A stretch of 64,000 nucleotides of DNA from NCBI GenBank assembly GCA_020086605.1, contig JACBWW010000022.1, positions 2,788,559 through 2,852,558 of the forward strand. The letters are read 5' to 3'. Below the pieces are notes generated by a model. That model had not been told where the DNA came from, did not search any database, and worked only from the letters and a program-made list of their open reading frames with translations. Positions 63,809-64,000 of this stretch are shown piece by piece (positions within the stretch are counted from its first letter, which is position 1; every line of letters begins with the position of its first letter). The translations under genes and the position numbers were made by a program. Source of the DNA: Lanius collurio. Its lineage: Eukaryota; Chordata; Aves; Passeriformes; Laniidae.

Positions 63809-63809
63809 A

Positions 63810-64000
63810 TATTCAAAGTGCTTGAGGAGGGGGACAGGGCTGGGGAGAAACCGGCGTGCCTGAGCCAAGCCACTATGTGTCTTACCAAACTTTGTCACAG
63901 AGTCTTTTATACAACTCCTTTATGCAGGATCTCTGACATAATTCCTATTTTTTTCCACCAGCCATTATATATGATAAATAAAACAATGCACTGAAAACAC
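63810..64000. other. Window end, non-coding
   Basis: No gene is seen, and there is no sign of an exon running off the edge. Confidence 0.5.

Overview
The window looks like non-coding DNA from a bird, or less likely another sauropsid. The evidence is two 5'-truncated CR1 LINE tails, one in each orientation (4831-4970 minus, 11464-11560 plus), together with very sparse recognisable repeats, an AT-biased background and a few short CpG-rich patches. I found no bacterial-style operon, no ribosomal or transfer RNA, no CRISPR array and no integrated virus.

I recognise no intact protein-coding gene. Open frames exceeding 190 codons occur (for example 1159-1857), but none matches a family I know or has a convincing exon structure, and several lack an ATG at their start. 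The only protein-level homology I can defend is a decayed hAT-superfamily transposase at about 34590-35030. It keeps the stretch from the (destroyed) RWNST-type motif through an LKPFE block to an LDPRFK-like motif. The window is therefore most likely a gene desert or the inside of a very long intron.

Layout. 1-5450: mixed sequence with a 14-bp tandem duplication and a minus-strand CR1. 5455-5800: GC-rich patch with a KLF-box/TATA-like pair. 5800-13000: mostly AT-rich, TAAT-rich DNA interrupted by the second CR1. 13005-13310: weak CpG patch. 13311-25000: AT-rich DNA holding a long imperfect hairpin at 15712-15790 and a perfect 11-bp stem at 20967-20992. 25000-34590: mixed DNA with an 18-bp perfect palindrome at 30243 and a (CAAA)6 run. 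34590-35030: hAT fossil. 35031-44270: mixed DNA with a CpG-enriched patch at 39890-40345. 44280-44660: another CpG-enriched patch. 46650-47420: very AT-rich block. 47420-61500: mixed DNA with a TA-rich higher-order repeat at 56037-56125 and related ATATCT repeats near 58.8 and 59.4 kb. 61500-64000: the most promoter-like part, with a G-quadruplex motif, a short true CpG island (62313-62535) and a 12-bp TALE-homeodomain palindrome beside a GC box (63764-63808).

Because no gene is visible, nothing can be said about genes working together. The useful content is the transposon fossil, the structural motifs and a handful of candidate regulatory patches. No sign of a new biological system was found.
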